Assembly: GCF_002803065.1 (NCBI RefSeq)
Contig: NZ_NNBL01000035.1
Coordinates: 1-64,000, forward strand
Length of the DNA: 64,000 bases
Direction of reading: 5' to 3'
DNA from: Streptomyces sp. CB01635
Lineage (GTDB): Bacteria > Actinomycetota > Actinomycetes > Streptomycetales > Streptomycetaceae
Shown: one piece after another, positions 8,361-16,376 of the stretch
Position numbering within the stretch: position 1 is the stretch's first letter
Layout of the letters: every line of letters begins with the position of its first letter
Notes under the pieces: generated by a model
What the model saw: the letters and a program-made list of their open reading frames with translations, nothing else
Told to the model about the DNA's origin: nothing
The model's database searches: none
Position numbers and translations under genes: made by a program

Positions 8361-9899
8361 ATCGAGCCCCGTTTCGACTTGGCCACCCAGCCCAGCATCC
8401 TGGTGCGCACCCGCACCGGTGAGGAGCTGCTGGGCCTGCATTCGGTACTACTCAACGCCCACGCCATCGAGACCCTGGCCGTGCCAATCCCGCCCGCCGC
8501 ATCCGGGCTGTGGCGGCTCCTGGCCGCGATCACCGCCCGGATCACCAGCCTCGACCAGCCCGACACCCCACTGGAGGCCTGGCTCAAACGGCGCGCCGAG
8601 CTCCTTGAGACCCCGACCGGATTCGACCCGGACATCATCGACACCTACTGCGCCGCCCATACCTGGGACCTGTTCGATCGCACCCGCCCTTTCCTGCAGG
8701 ACCCAGCCCTGGCCTCACAGTGCGCCAAGACCTCCGGTATCAACACCCTCGTCTGGGGCAGGCCGGCCGGGAACAACCTCGCCTGGTTCTCCGCCCACAC
8801 CGACACCCGCCCCCAACCCGCCCCCAGCCACGAAGCGTTCTGGCACTTGCTCATCCACCACTACTACGGCCGCTCCGGCACCTGCTCCACGCGGACCCTG
8901 ACACCCCCCGCGCCCAAGCATCTGCAACTGCGCGCCGGCCCCGTGCGCGGCACCGTCTCCTTCCACCCCGTGGGCCGCACCCTCTACGAATCACTCCTGC
9001 TGCACCTGGTGCCCTACCAAGGCAGCGGACAGCTCGCCGACACCGACCGCTGCCCCTGGGAAGAGGCGCCACCCGACCCCCACACCCCACCGACCGAGGT
9101 GACCTGGCCCGGACGCCTACTGGCCGGCCGCTCCCGCCACGCCCTGCTCCTGGTCCCCGACAGGGACGGCAGCCACGTCACCGACGTCTACCTCTCCTTC
9201 GCCAGCCGCCACATACCCCCACCCGCAGCCGACCCCTACACCATCATCCACACCAACCGGGACAAATCCGCCGACAAGCGGGACACTCCACGCCGGGCTG
9301 ACGCCGACCGCGCCATGTGGCGGGACCTGGACGCACTGCTGCTCACCGACGACGAAACCACCAACACCCACACCAGCACCCGCCGACCCGCCGCGTTCGA
9401 CCACCTCAACGACCTGCCCGCCCCCGTACGCACCCACCTGCGCGTCCAAGTCCACGGCTTCGACCAGGACCCCAAGACCAAGGACCGCACCTGGTACAGC
9501 GCACTGACCCCACCGATCTGGAACTGGGCTCAGGAACACGACCCCGACACCGCCACCCGCATCGCCGAATGCCGCAGGGCCGCCGAAACACTCGCCGCCA
9601 CCCTGCGCAGCACAGCCAACCAAGCCTGGAAGCAGACCACCAACGCCCCCCGGGCACGCCCCTGCACCTGGTCCCGCACCGCACTGGCCCTCTACTGGCC
9701 ACGCGCAGAACCACTCTTCTGGCACCTCATCGAAGACCGCGAACCGGACGCGTTCACAGCCTTCGCCCACCTCGCCATCACAGCCTTGCGCACCGCCACC
9801 CGCACCGACCTGCTGCACCACCAGGGCGCCGGCCCCGCCCTTGCCCAAGCCGTCGCCAAACTCCGGGCCACCCAGTCCGACCGTTCCAAGGACCGCTGA
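8361..9899 (+). CDS. cas8e: Cas8e (Cse1/CasA), large Cascade subunit
   Basis: The product is about 512 aa, normal for Cas8e, which recognises the PAM and recruits Cas3. The N-terminus contains FDL-x5-I-x-V-x-x-x-x-GEELLGLHSVL, matching the family's opening FDLxxxPWIxV block. That FDL lies before the first canonical start codon (TTG 8379). Translation therefore probably begins at ATC 8361, 5 nt after AAGGAG (8350-8355), or at CTG 8358. Other family-like segments are INTLVWGRPAGNNLAWF and FHPVGRTLYESLLLHL. It is co-directional with cse2, with a 1-nt stop/start overlap (TGATG). The start codon is either a rare non-ATG start or a mutated ATG. Confidence 0.88.
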   Translation: MEPRFDLATQPSILVRTRTGEELLGLHSVLLNAHAIETLAVPIPPAASGLWRLLAAITARITSLDQPDTPLEAWLKRRAELLETPTGFDPDIIDTYCAAHTWDLFDRTRPFLQDPALASQCAKTSGINTLVWGRPAGNNLAWFSAHTDTRPQPAPSHEAFWHLLIHHYYGRSGTCSTRTLTPPAPKHLQLRAGPVRGTVSFHPVGRTLYESLLLHLVPYQGSGQLADTDRCPWEEAPPDPHTPPTEVTWPGRLLAGRSRHALLLVPDRDGSHVTDVYLSFASRHIPPPAADPYTIIHTNRDKSADKRDTPRRADADRAMWRDLDALLLTDDETTNTHTSTRRPAAFDHLNDLPAPVRTHLRVQVHGFDQDPKTKDRTWYSALTPPIWNWAQEHDPDTATRIAECRRAAETLAATLRSTANQAWKQTTNAPRARPCTWSRTALALYWPRAEPLFWHLIEDREPDAFTAFAHLAITALRTATRTDLLHHQGAGPALAQAVAKLRATQSDRSKDR

Positions 9900-10504
9900 T
9901 GCCCATGCCCGCCCCCGCCACTCCCACCACCGCCCAACGGCACGCCCACTACGACGACTTCGTCGCCCACACCCGCAACCTGTGCACCACGCCCCGCATC
10001 CGCGCTGACCTCGCCCGCGGCCAAGGCCGCCCCGCCAAAGAATGCCTCCATATCCACCGCTACCTCGCCCGACTCGTCGCCGGCTGGGGCGCCCGGCGCG
10101 CCCACTACACCGTGGCCGCGCTCATCGCCCTGGAACCTCCTAACCCTCACGCCGCTCACCTCGCGCCCCGGGGACCGCAGGTCCACCACGCCACACCCGT
10201 GCCCTGGCACCGCCGGCCCAACCTCGGTGCCGCCCTCGCCCAGGCCGCCGCATGCCGCCCGGTCAGCGCCGTCGCCCTCGAACGCAAACTCAACACCCTC
10301 GTCCACCTGTCCGCCGACCACCTCCACCCCCTGCTGCCAGGCCTGGCCAACCAACTGCTGCACACCGGAGGCCGGCCCGACTGGGCCGTGTGGCTGAGCG
10401 ATCTGGCCCTGTGGGACATCGACCGGCTCGCCGTGGCCAGCGGATGGCTAGGCGCATTCCACCTCGACGGCCCGGACGACAATCGCGACGAACAGGAGCA
10501 CTGA
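9899..10504 (+). CDS. cse2: Cse2 (Cas11e/CasB), small Cascade subunit
   Basis: The 201-aa product starts at ATG 9899, overlapping the cas8e stop. It is all-helical in appearance and has the small-subunit pattern RADLARGQGRPAKECLHIHRYLARLV near the start. Towards the end it has a leucine-rich helix, LNTLVHLSADHLHPLLPGL, followed by DWAVWLSDLALWD. Cse2 forms the belly dimer of Cascade, stabilising crRNA and non-target strand. Position between cas8e and cas7e is canonical. It is immediately followed by cas7e with no gap. Confidence 0.88.
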   Translation: MPMPAPATPTTAQRHAHYDDFVAHTRNLCTTPRIRADLARGQGRPAKECLHIHRYLARLVAGWGARRAHYTVAALIALEPPNPHAAHLAPRGPQVHHATPVPWHRRPNLGAALAQAAACRPVSAVALERKLNTLVHLSADHLHPLLPGLANQLLHTGGRPDWAVWLSDLALWDIDRLAVASGWLGAFHLDGPDDNRDEQEH

Positions 10505-11668
10505 ATGCCCGCCCGCTACCTCGACCTCCACGTCACCGAGATGCTGCCCGCCTCCTGCCTCAACCGAGGCGAGCACGATCTGCCCAAGACCTTCCAGCTG
10601 GGCAACACCACCCGCGCCGTCATCACCAGCCAGAGCTTCAAACGCGCCATCCGCACCGCCCTCGAAGAGGAACTGAACGAGTACGCCGTGCGCACCCGCC
10701 GGATCCCGCCCCGCGTCATCGCTGCCCTCAAGCGCGCCGGCTGGCCCGACGACCTCGCTGACTACGCCGGCAGCCAGATCGCCCAGTGCTCAACCCCCAG
10801 CGGCCTGGCCAGCGACGAGACGAAATCCCACCGCACCCAAGCCTTGATCTACACCGCCGAGAAGGCACTCCTCGACGACCTCACCGATGTGTGCATCCGC
10901 CACCGCACCGCCCTGCAAGAGGGACTCGCAGCCACCCGAACCCCGGCGCCCAAGGGCAAGAAGAACGAGCCCGCGCGCTGCCTGCCCGCCAAGGAACTCG
11001 GCGCCATCCTGGCCCGCCGCACCGCCTGCATCACCCTGTTCGGACGCATGCTCGCCGGACACGACGACAGCCACGTCAGCGGCGCCGTCCACATGGCCTG
11101 GGCCTTCACCACCCACACCAGTGACCGGCAACCAGACTTCTTCACCACTAAGGAAGACTGGGATGAACCCGGCGACCGCGGCAGCGCCTTCCTCGACACC
11201 GCCTTCCTGACCGCCGGCGTCTTCTACCGCTACGCCTGCGTCAACCTCACCGAACTCACCGCCAACCTCGACGGCGACACAGACGAGGCCCTCCGCCTCA
11301 CGGGCCTGTTCATGGACACCTTCCTCCTCACCCACCCCGGCGCCAAGCAGACCTCCACCGCCCCCCACACCCTCCCCGACACCGCCGCCTACGTCGTCCG
11401 CGACCGCCGCCCCGTCTCCTACGCCGCCGCTTTCGACCAGCCTGTCCGCGCCAGCCATCAAGGCGGCTACCTGGCCTCCACCCGCCGAGCCCTGTCCCAG
11501 CAAGCCGCCCTCACCGACCGGCTCATCGGCGCCCGCCGCCGCATCGGACACGGCCACACCACCGCCCACACCAGCCCCCTGGACCACCTCGGTCCCCACC
11601 ACGACGGCTTCGAAGACCTCACCGCCGCCGCCCTACTGGCCGCCGCCCAGCCCCCTGCCCGCTCATGA
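10505..11668 (+). CDS. cas7e: Cas7e (Cse4/CasC), Cascade backbone subunit
   Basis: The 387-aa product starts at ATG 10505, directly after the cse2 stop. The opening YLDLHVTEMLPASCLNRGE and TRAVITSQSFKRAIR fit the Cas7e family (LDIHxLxxxxPSNLNRD, RxSSQxxKRAxR). Six copies of this protein normally line the crRNA and form the Cascade filament. Length is typical. It overlaps cas5e by 4 nt (ATGA), implying coupled translation. Confidence 0.93.
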   Translation: MPARYLDLHVTEMLPASCLNRGEHDLPKTFQLGNTTRAVITSQSFKRAIRTALEEELNEYAVRTRRIPPRVIAALKRAGWPDDLADYAGSQIAQCSTPSGLASDETKSHRTQALIYTAEKALLDDLTDVCIRHRTALQEGLAATRTPAPKGKKNEPARCLPAKELGAILARRTACITLFGRMLAGHDDSHVSGAVHMAWAFTTHTSDRQPDFFTTKEDWDEPGDRGSAFLDTAFLTAGVFYRYACVNLTELTANLDGDTDEALRLTGLFMDTFLLTHPGAKQTSTAPHTLPDTAAYVVRDRRPVSYAAAFDQPVRASHQGGYLASTRRALSQQAALTDRLIGARRRIGHGHTTAHTSPLDHLGPHHDGFEDLTAAALLAAAQPPARS

Positions 11669-12480
11669 CCAGCACCGACTACGGACTGCTGCTCCGCCTG
11701 GCCGGACCGCTCAGCGCGTACGGCACCCACGCCGTCTCCACCTACCGCGCAACCCACCAACACCCCACCCGCTCCGCTATCACCGGCATGCTTGCCGCAG
11801 CCGCCGGCCGCCCCCACCACCACGCCCTCAACCCCTTCACCGACCTGCCCGGCCAACCCGCCTACCACCAACTGCAGTTCACCATCCGCACCGACCGCCC
11901 GGGCGCCCTGCACACCGACTACCACGTCACCGGCGGAGGCTACCCCCGCCACCAACTACTCCACACCTCCGCAGGCACCCGCCGCCCACCCGACCAGTCC
12001 GCCCTGCCCTCCCACCGCCTCTACCTCAACGACGCAGCCTTCGTACTCGCCCTCACCGGCCCCCCAGCCCTCATCGACGCCATCGCCGACCACCTCGAAC
12101 ACCCCCACTACGCCCCCTACCTCGGCCGCCGCACCTGCGTCCCCGACGAACCCCTCGTCCTGGGACCACCCCGCCCCGACCCTGTCCACCACCTCCTGCA
12201 CCACGTCCCCCTCGCCCTGCCCACCCCACCCTCACTCGGCACCCGCACCGTGCCCGTCACCTTCTGGTGGGAGACCCCGCCCGCCCACCAGCCGCACGCC
12301 ACCTACACCGAACTCGCCGACCAGCCCCGCGACTTGACCCCCCACACCCGCCACCACACCCAGCGCCGCATCTGGCGCACCACCGAACACCTGCCCGCCC
12401 GCCTGTACGCAGGAAGCCGCCCCCAATACGCCCTCGCCGCCTACCTCGAGGAAGACCGCACATGCCCCAAGCCAGCCTGA
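11665..12480 (+). CDS. cas5e: Cas5e (CasD), crRNA 5'-handle-binding Cascade subunit
   Basis: The 271-aa product starts at ATG 11665. The N-terminal YGLLLRLAGPLSAYGTHA and the following RSAITGMLAAAAGR match the Cas5e RAMP signature (LxLxGPLQSWG, PTKSGVxGLLAAALG). The tail is longer than the E. coli protein. Cas5e binds the 8-nt crRNA 5' handle and docks against Cas8e. The next gene begins inside this one (cas6e ATG 12462), so the pair is probably translationally coupled. Confidence 0.9.
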   Translation: MTSTDYGLLLRLAGPLSAYGTHAVSTYRATHQHPTRSAITGMLAAAAGRPHHHALNPFTDLPGQPAYHQLQFTIRTDRPGALHTDYHVTGGGYPRHQLLHTSAGTRRPPDQSALPSHRLYLNDAAFVLALTGPPALIDAIADHLEHPHYAPYLGRRTCVPDEPLVLGPPRPDPVHHLLHHVPLALPTPPSLGTRTVPVTFWWETPPAHQPHATYTELADQPRDLTPHTRHHTQRRIWRTTEHLPARLYAGSRPQYALAAYLEEDRTCPKPA

Positions 12481-13136
12481 CCCGTATCCACCTCAACCTC
12501 ACCCACCCCACCGTCCGCCGCGACCTTGCCGACTACCCCCGCCTGCACAAGACCCTCATGTCACTGGCCGACGACCACCTCGGCCCCCACCCCCGCCAAC
12601 AGGCCGGCCTCCTCTTCCGCCTCGAAACCGACCAGCGCGTCCCCACCCTCTACGTCCAGACCCGCCAAACCCCCCTGACCCAACGCCTCCCCACCGGCTA
12701 CGGCACCGCCGAAACCCGCGACCTCACCCCATTGCTCACCCACCTCCAAACCGGCCGACACATCCGCTACCGCATCACCGCCAGCCCCACCGCCCGTATC
12801 GGCAACAACCCCCCGCCCCGCCACCGCGACCCACGCCCGGGCCACCGGCCAACCACCCTGCCCCGCGGCGCAATCACCCCACTACACGGACCCGACGCCC
12901 TCCAGTGGTGGCATCGTCGAGCCCGCCAAGCCGGACTCACCCTCACCACCACCACGCACACCCCGCGCCCTTTCCGCCGCCCCCGCGGCGCCCAGCCCGG
13001 CCCCCACCACCATCTCGTCCAGTTCGACGGCACCGCCCACATCAGCGACCCGCACGCTCTGGCCACCGCACTGACCGACGGCATCGGCCGCGGCCGCGCC
13101 TACGGCGCCGGACTGCTCTCCCTCGCCCCCGCCTGA
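12462..13136 (+). CDS. cas6e: Cas6e (CasE), CRISPR RNA-processing endoribonuclease
   Basis: The 224-aa product begins at ATG 12462, overlapping cas5e. It carries a histidine in the family position (H29 in RLHKTLMSLADD, equivalent to the catalytic His of E. coli CasE). The C-terminal glycine-rich loop is GIGRGRAYGAGLLSLAP. It would cut the repeat hairpin (stem CCCCAC/GTGGGG) and leave an 8-nt 5' handle. It is the last canonical cas gene here. After a 23-bp gap the transposase gene follows, where cas1 would be expected. Confidence 0.92.
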   Translation: MPQASLTRIHLNLTHPTVRRDLADYPRLHKTLMSLADDHLGPHPRQQAGLLFRLETDQRVPTLYVQTRQTPLTQRLPTGYGTAETRDLTPLLTHLQTGRHIRYRITASPTARIGNNPPPRHRDPRPGHRPTTLPRGAITPLHGPDALQWWHRRARQAGLTLTTTTHTPRPFRRPRGAQPGPHHHLVQFDGTAHISDPHALATALTDGIGRGRAYGAGLLSLAPA

Positions 13137-13159
13137 CCCGCCAGCCCCGGAGACACCTC

Positions 13160-14746
13160 ATGCCCGACCACGAACCCCGCCTCGACCAGACCCCCTTGCG
13201 CCAGACCGCTATCGCCCAACTCCTGCACCTGCACGACAGCGGAACCCTCACCCGGCACCACAAACACCTCGCCGCCCAGGCCTTCAACCGCAACATCAAA
13301 ACCATCGAAAAGTGGATGAAAAACGCTCAACAGCACCACGGCCACTACACCCCCCAGCCCCGCACCACACTGCGCCTGACCCCCGCCATCCACGACGCCC
13401 TGGCCCGCTGGTGCGGCAACATCGCCGCCGCATACCGCGAACTGCGCACCGAAGGCCACCTCGAAATCCCCAGCCAGCCTGGCCGCCACTACTCCTACGC
13501 CACCCTGCGCCGCACCATCCAGCGCGAACTCGACCTCGGACACCTGGCCGGCCTCAAGGGCGGCGAAACCGCCCGCCGCCGCCACGACGTCCACAACACC
13601 CGCCCGCGAGGCCACCGCAACGAGGCTTGGGAAGGCGATCACAAGACGGCCGACATGAACGTCACCCTCGGCAACAAGATCGTCACCCCCGTCATCACCT
13701 GGTTCGCGGACTGCAGCACCGACGTCATCTGCGGCCTGGCCGTCACCCCCCACGCCCCCTCACGCGACGCGATCCTCACCGCACTGCGCGCAGCGATCCT
13801 GCGCGGCCCCCACTACGGCCCCTTCGGCGGCGTTCCCGGCCTCATCCGCATCGACCGCGGCCGGGACTTCCTGTGCAGCACCGTCGAAGAGGCCATCGGC
13901 TACTTCGGTGCCGAACGCGTAGACCTGCCCCCGCGCCACCCCGAACTCAAAGGCACCATCGAAGCCATCAACAATGCAGTCTCCTGCATGCACTTCAAGG
14001 GCCTGCCCGGCTACACCCAACGCCCCTCCACCGAACCACGCGGGAAGAATCGCCGCCCGAACCCGGCAGACCTGCTCACCTTCGAAGACTTCGTGGCCCG
14101 CCTGCTGGACTGGGTCAACGTCTGGAACCACGAGCACCGCATCCGTACCCTCAACAACCGCACCCCCGCCCAGGCATGGGCAGACGACCTCACCCCCGTC
14201 CGCGACGTGCCGCCAGAAGCCCTGTACACCTTCACCCTGCGAGCCAACCGCACGAGCCACACCATCCTGGGAGACGGCATCCACTGGCACGACCGCGTCT
14301 ACCTCGATGACTGGATGAACGGCAAGGTCGGCACGAAAGCCGTCGTGCGCTACATGCCCCACCACCCCCAGCGCATCGAACTCACCCACCCCACCACCGG
14401 CCGCTACCTCGGCCCCGGCTTCGACCAGACCACCCCCGACCCCGAAGCCGAAGAACGCCGCCGCGCACTACGCCGCAAACGTGAGCGATCCGCCCGTGAC
14501 CTCGCCAGCCGCCTGAAGAAGACGAACAAGAGTCTCAGCGAGCGCTACGGACCTGTGACCACTGCCTCCGCCCCCACCCCGATCCACCCGCCCACCGAGC
14601 CCCCACCCCACCCGACCGCCCCGCCGGACACCCAACGCCCCCTGCCTGCCCCCAGCGCCTCATGGCACACACCCGCTGCCCCGACTACTTCCGAAGGCGA
14701 CACCGACGCCCCGTCCGACGACGAGGACCGTGATGCGAACCCTTGA
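13160..14746 (+). CDS. tniA: TniA/TnsB/MuA-type DDE transposase in the cas operon
   Basis: The 528-aa product starts at ATG 13160, with GGAG (13149-13152) upstream. The retroviral-integrase-like core has D160 (EGDHKTADM), D232 (IRIDRGRDF) and E268 (HPELKGTIEAINNA), an intact D,D-35-E triad. The N-terminus looks like helix-turn-helix DNA-binding modules (FNRNIKTIEKWMK; YATLRRTIQREL). A Mu-transposase C-terminal-like beta domain follows (HWHDRVYLDDWMNGKVGTKAVVRY), then a Pro-rich tail after about residue 450 that may contact TniB. It follows cas6e on the same strand and overlaps tniB by 14 nt. Its C-rich codon usage is the same as in the cas genes. The name reflects the fold and the TniB-like partner; closer family placement needs a tree. 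Confidence 0.85.
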   Translation: MPDHEPRLDQTPLRQTAIAQLLHLHDSGTLTRHHKHLAAQAFNRNIKTIEKWMKNAQQHHGHYTPQPRTTLRLTPAIHDALARWCGNIAAAYRELRTEGHLEIPSQPGRHYSYATLRRTIQRELDLGHLAGLKGGETARRRHDVHNTRPRGHRNEAWEGDHKTADMNVTLGNKIVTPVITWFADCSTDVICGLAVTPHAPSRDAILTALRAAILRGPHYGPFGGVPGLIRIDRGRDFLCSTVEEAIGYFGAERVDLPPRHPELKGTIEAINNAVSCMHFKGLPGYTQRPSTEPRGKNRRPNPADLLTFEDFVARLLDWVNVWNHEHRIRTLNNRTPAQAWADDLTPVRDVPPEALYTFTLRANRTSHTILGDGIHWHDRVYLDDWMNGKVGTKAVVRYMPHHPQRIELTHPTTGRYLGPGFDQTTPDPEAEERRRALRRKRERSARDLASRLKKTNKSLSERYGPVTTASAPTPIHPPTEPPPHPTAPPDTQRPLPAPSASWHTPAAPTTSEGDTDAPSDDEDRDANP

Positions 14747-15536
14747 ACCGCCCTCAGCCCACGACCACTACCTCCGTCTCAAAGGCGCAAGCCTGCGCCC
14801 CACCCGCGCCTCCCGCCTCACTCACCACCACCTCAAAAGCATTCACCGCGACGCCGGACTGCTGTGCGTCCACGGAGGCTACGGGCTGGGCAAGACCCTC
14901 GCCGTCAAGACCAACCTGTACGACATCGCCCCCGAGGCCTCACTGCGGTTCCAGCACGCCCCCGGCATCCCCATGCAGGACTTCAAGATCGACCTTGCCG
15001 ACGCCCTCGGCATGCCTGAAGGAACCACCGAACATCGCCGCACCATCGAACACTTCATCCGCAAAACCCTCGCCAAGCAGCCCCTCACCCTGGTCTTCGA
15101 CGAAGCCCAAGGCCTCAGCAACCATGTCCTCGAGTACATCCGCGCCCTGTGGGACGACCCCACCAACCACCTCTCCGCCGTCCTCGTCGGCTCCAACACC
15201 TTCTACCGCCGCCTCCGCCGCCTGGGCGCTTTCGGCAACCGCATTACCGTTTGGCAGCCCTACACCCCACTACGCCCCGACGAAGTCGTCGACACGATGC
15301 CCGGCTACCACCCGCTCTTGGCCGACACCGACCCACAAGACCTGCTGTGGCTCGACGACACCGCGTGCCACGGCAACTTCCGCAACTGGACCCAGTTCAC
15401 CTACCACCTGCAACTGATCGTCGACGACGACCAACGCCCCGAGACCGGCTTCAGCCGGAAGCTCGCCCGCGAAATCCTCACCGACATGGACCGGACAACC
15501 CACCCCGACGGTGAGAGCCCGCAGGGATACATGTAA
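14733..15536 (+). CDS. tniB: TniB/TnsC/MuB-type AAA+ ATPase
   Basis: The 267-aa product starts at ATG 14733 (GTG 14730 is possible), inside the end of tniA. Walker A is G48-GYGLGKT55 and Walker B LVFDEAQG (D123, E124). A sensor-1-like segment, LSAVLVGSNTFYRRL, and an arginine-rich stretch follow. Length and motif order match TniB/IstB-like transposition ATPases, which form filaments on target DNA and activate the DDE transposase. In CRISPR-associated transposons the homologue TnsC links the R-loop complex (usually through TniQ) to TnsB. No TniQ is seen nearby, so any link to Cascade would be direct or through an unknown factor. Confidence 0.85.
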   Translation: MRTLEPPSAHDHYLRLKGASLRPTRASRLTHHHLKSIHRDAGLLCVHGGYGLGKTLAVKTNLYDIAPEASLRFQHAPGIPMQDFKIDLADALGMPEGTTEHRRTIEHFIRKTLAKQPLTLVFDEAQGLSNHVLEYIRALWDDPTNHLSAVLVGSNTFYRRLRRLGAFGNRITVWQPYTPLRPDEVVDTMPGYHPLLADTDPQDLLWLDDTACHGNFRNWTQFTYHLQLIVDDDQRPETGFSRKLAREILTDMDRTTHPDGESPQGYM

Positions 15537-16052
15537 CCGCCCGCCACGCGGCCACGGACCGTCACCGCCGAGTGCGTAAACCTGAGCCGGTCTAGCACGA
15601 CGGCATACACATGGCACCGGACGGACACCCGCCACGCCCCGCCAGCAGAAAGCGCACTCAGCCGTAGAGCGGTCGACTGCCATCCGAGAGTTCTGCGGTA
15701 ACGCGGAGTGCCGGCGGCGTCGCCACGACGCACCGCACGGGTGGATCAGGACCGTGTGCGACAGCTGCCACGCCACCGGAGATTCAAAGATCCCCATGGA
15801 TCGGAGGAGGGCTGGGCGGAAGTATCCGGTACGGTAGGGCCTTTCGGCAGGGAATGAAGCGGGGGCCGGGGCGCCCACCCGTCATGGCTGGGGTGTGACA
15901 TGCCTTGGTGCAGGGGACGGTGCAACTCCTGTGGCCTGCTCGAGTCTAGGTGGCTGATCATCGAGTGAACTCTCCTGCGCAGCTTGAGTGAACCCTCGAC
16001 CATGCATGGAGACCTGTGATCTGCAGTGCGGGGGCTGTCAGTGCTCGGTGAT
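15537..16052. other. Intergenic region after tniB; possible element edge
   Basis: No gene is supported. A copy of AGTGAACTCTCC lies at 15964-15975, matching 4914-4925 upstream of cas3, and a related GAGTGAACCCTCGAC lies at 15986-16000. A short plus-strand frame at 15685-15834 encodes a Cys-rich stretch (REFCGNAECRRRRHD then VCDSCHATGD) without a start codon. It may be the remnant of a zinc-finger gene. If the tni genes mobilise DNA, one end may lie here. Confidence 0.35.
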
Positions 16053-16376
16053 TCACTCGGAACACGGCAGCTGCCACACGACTTCGGCCTCCTGGGGTGC
16101 GGGGTGCCAGGAGGCGGGCGGGTGCGCTCTGGCCGGCCGGTCGAGCAGATGGGTCAGTTGCTGTGGTGTCTGGTCGTACAGGTGCATGAGGAGGTCCGGG
16201 TCGGCGCTCCCGGCGCCGTCGGGGCGGGGGTGTGCGGCCACGGTGAGCGCGGCGAGCTGGACGGCGCCGGGCAGCGTGCGAGGGGCGGGCCGGGGCTGCC
16301 CTGCGAGAATTCCGCTGCTTGGAAGACTGGGAATTTCCTCCTGCTGCGTGTTTTGGTGTGCGGCCACGCGATTCAT
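16053..16376 (-). CDS. Small hypothetical protein, 107 aa
   Basis: ATG 16376 overlaps the stop of the upstream Zn-finger gene (ATGA), the usual sign of translational coupling. The product is hydrophilic and His/Pro-rich, with a possible short helix LLMHLYDQTPQQLTHLLDRP. No family was recognised. Confidence 0.5.
   Translation of the reverse strand: MNRVAAHQNTQQEEIPSLPSSGILAGQPRPAPRTLPGAVQLAALTVAAHPRPDGAGSADPDLLMHLYDQTPQQLTHLLDRPARAHPPASWHPAPQEAEVVWQLPCSE

Noticed and set aside
15685..15834. Cys-rich frame as a real zinc-finger gene
   Set aside because: No in-frame start codon or ribosome site, and a stop shortly after; kept only as a possible remnant.
12462..16052. cas1, cas2 or TniQ hidden in the cas-tni area
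   Set aside because: Read in all frames and not found: no Cas1 or Cas2 signature and no PxPxExLxSWLxR TniQ start. Genes outside the window remain possible.
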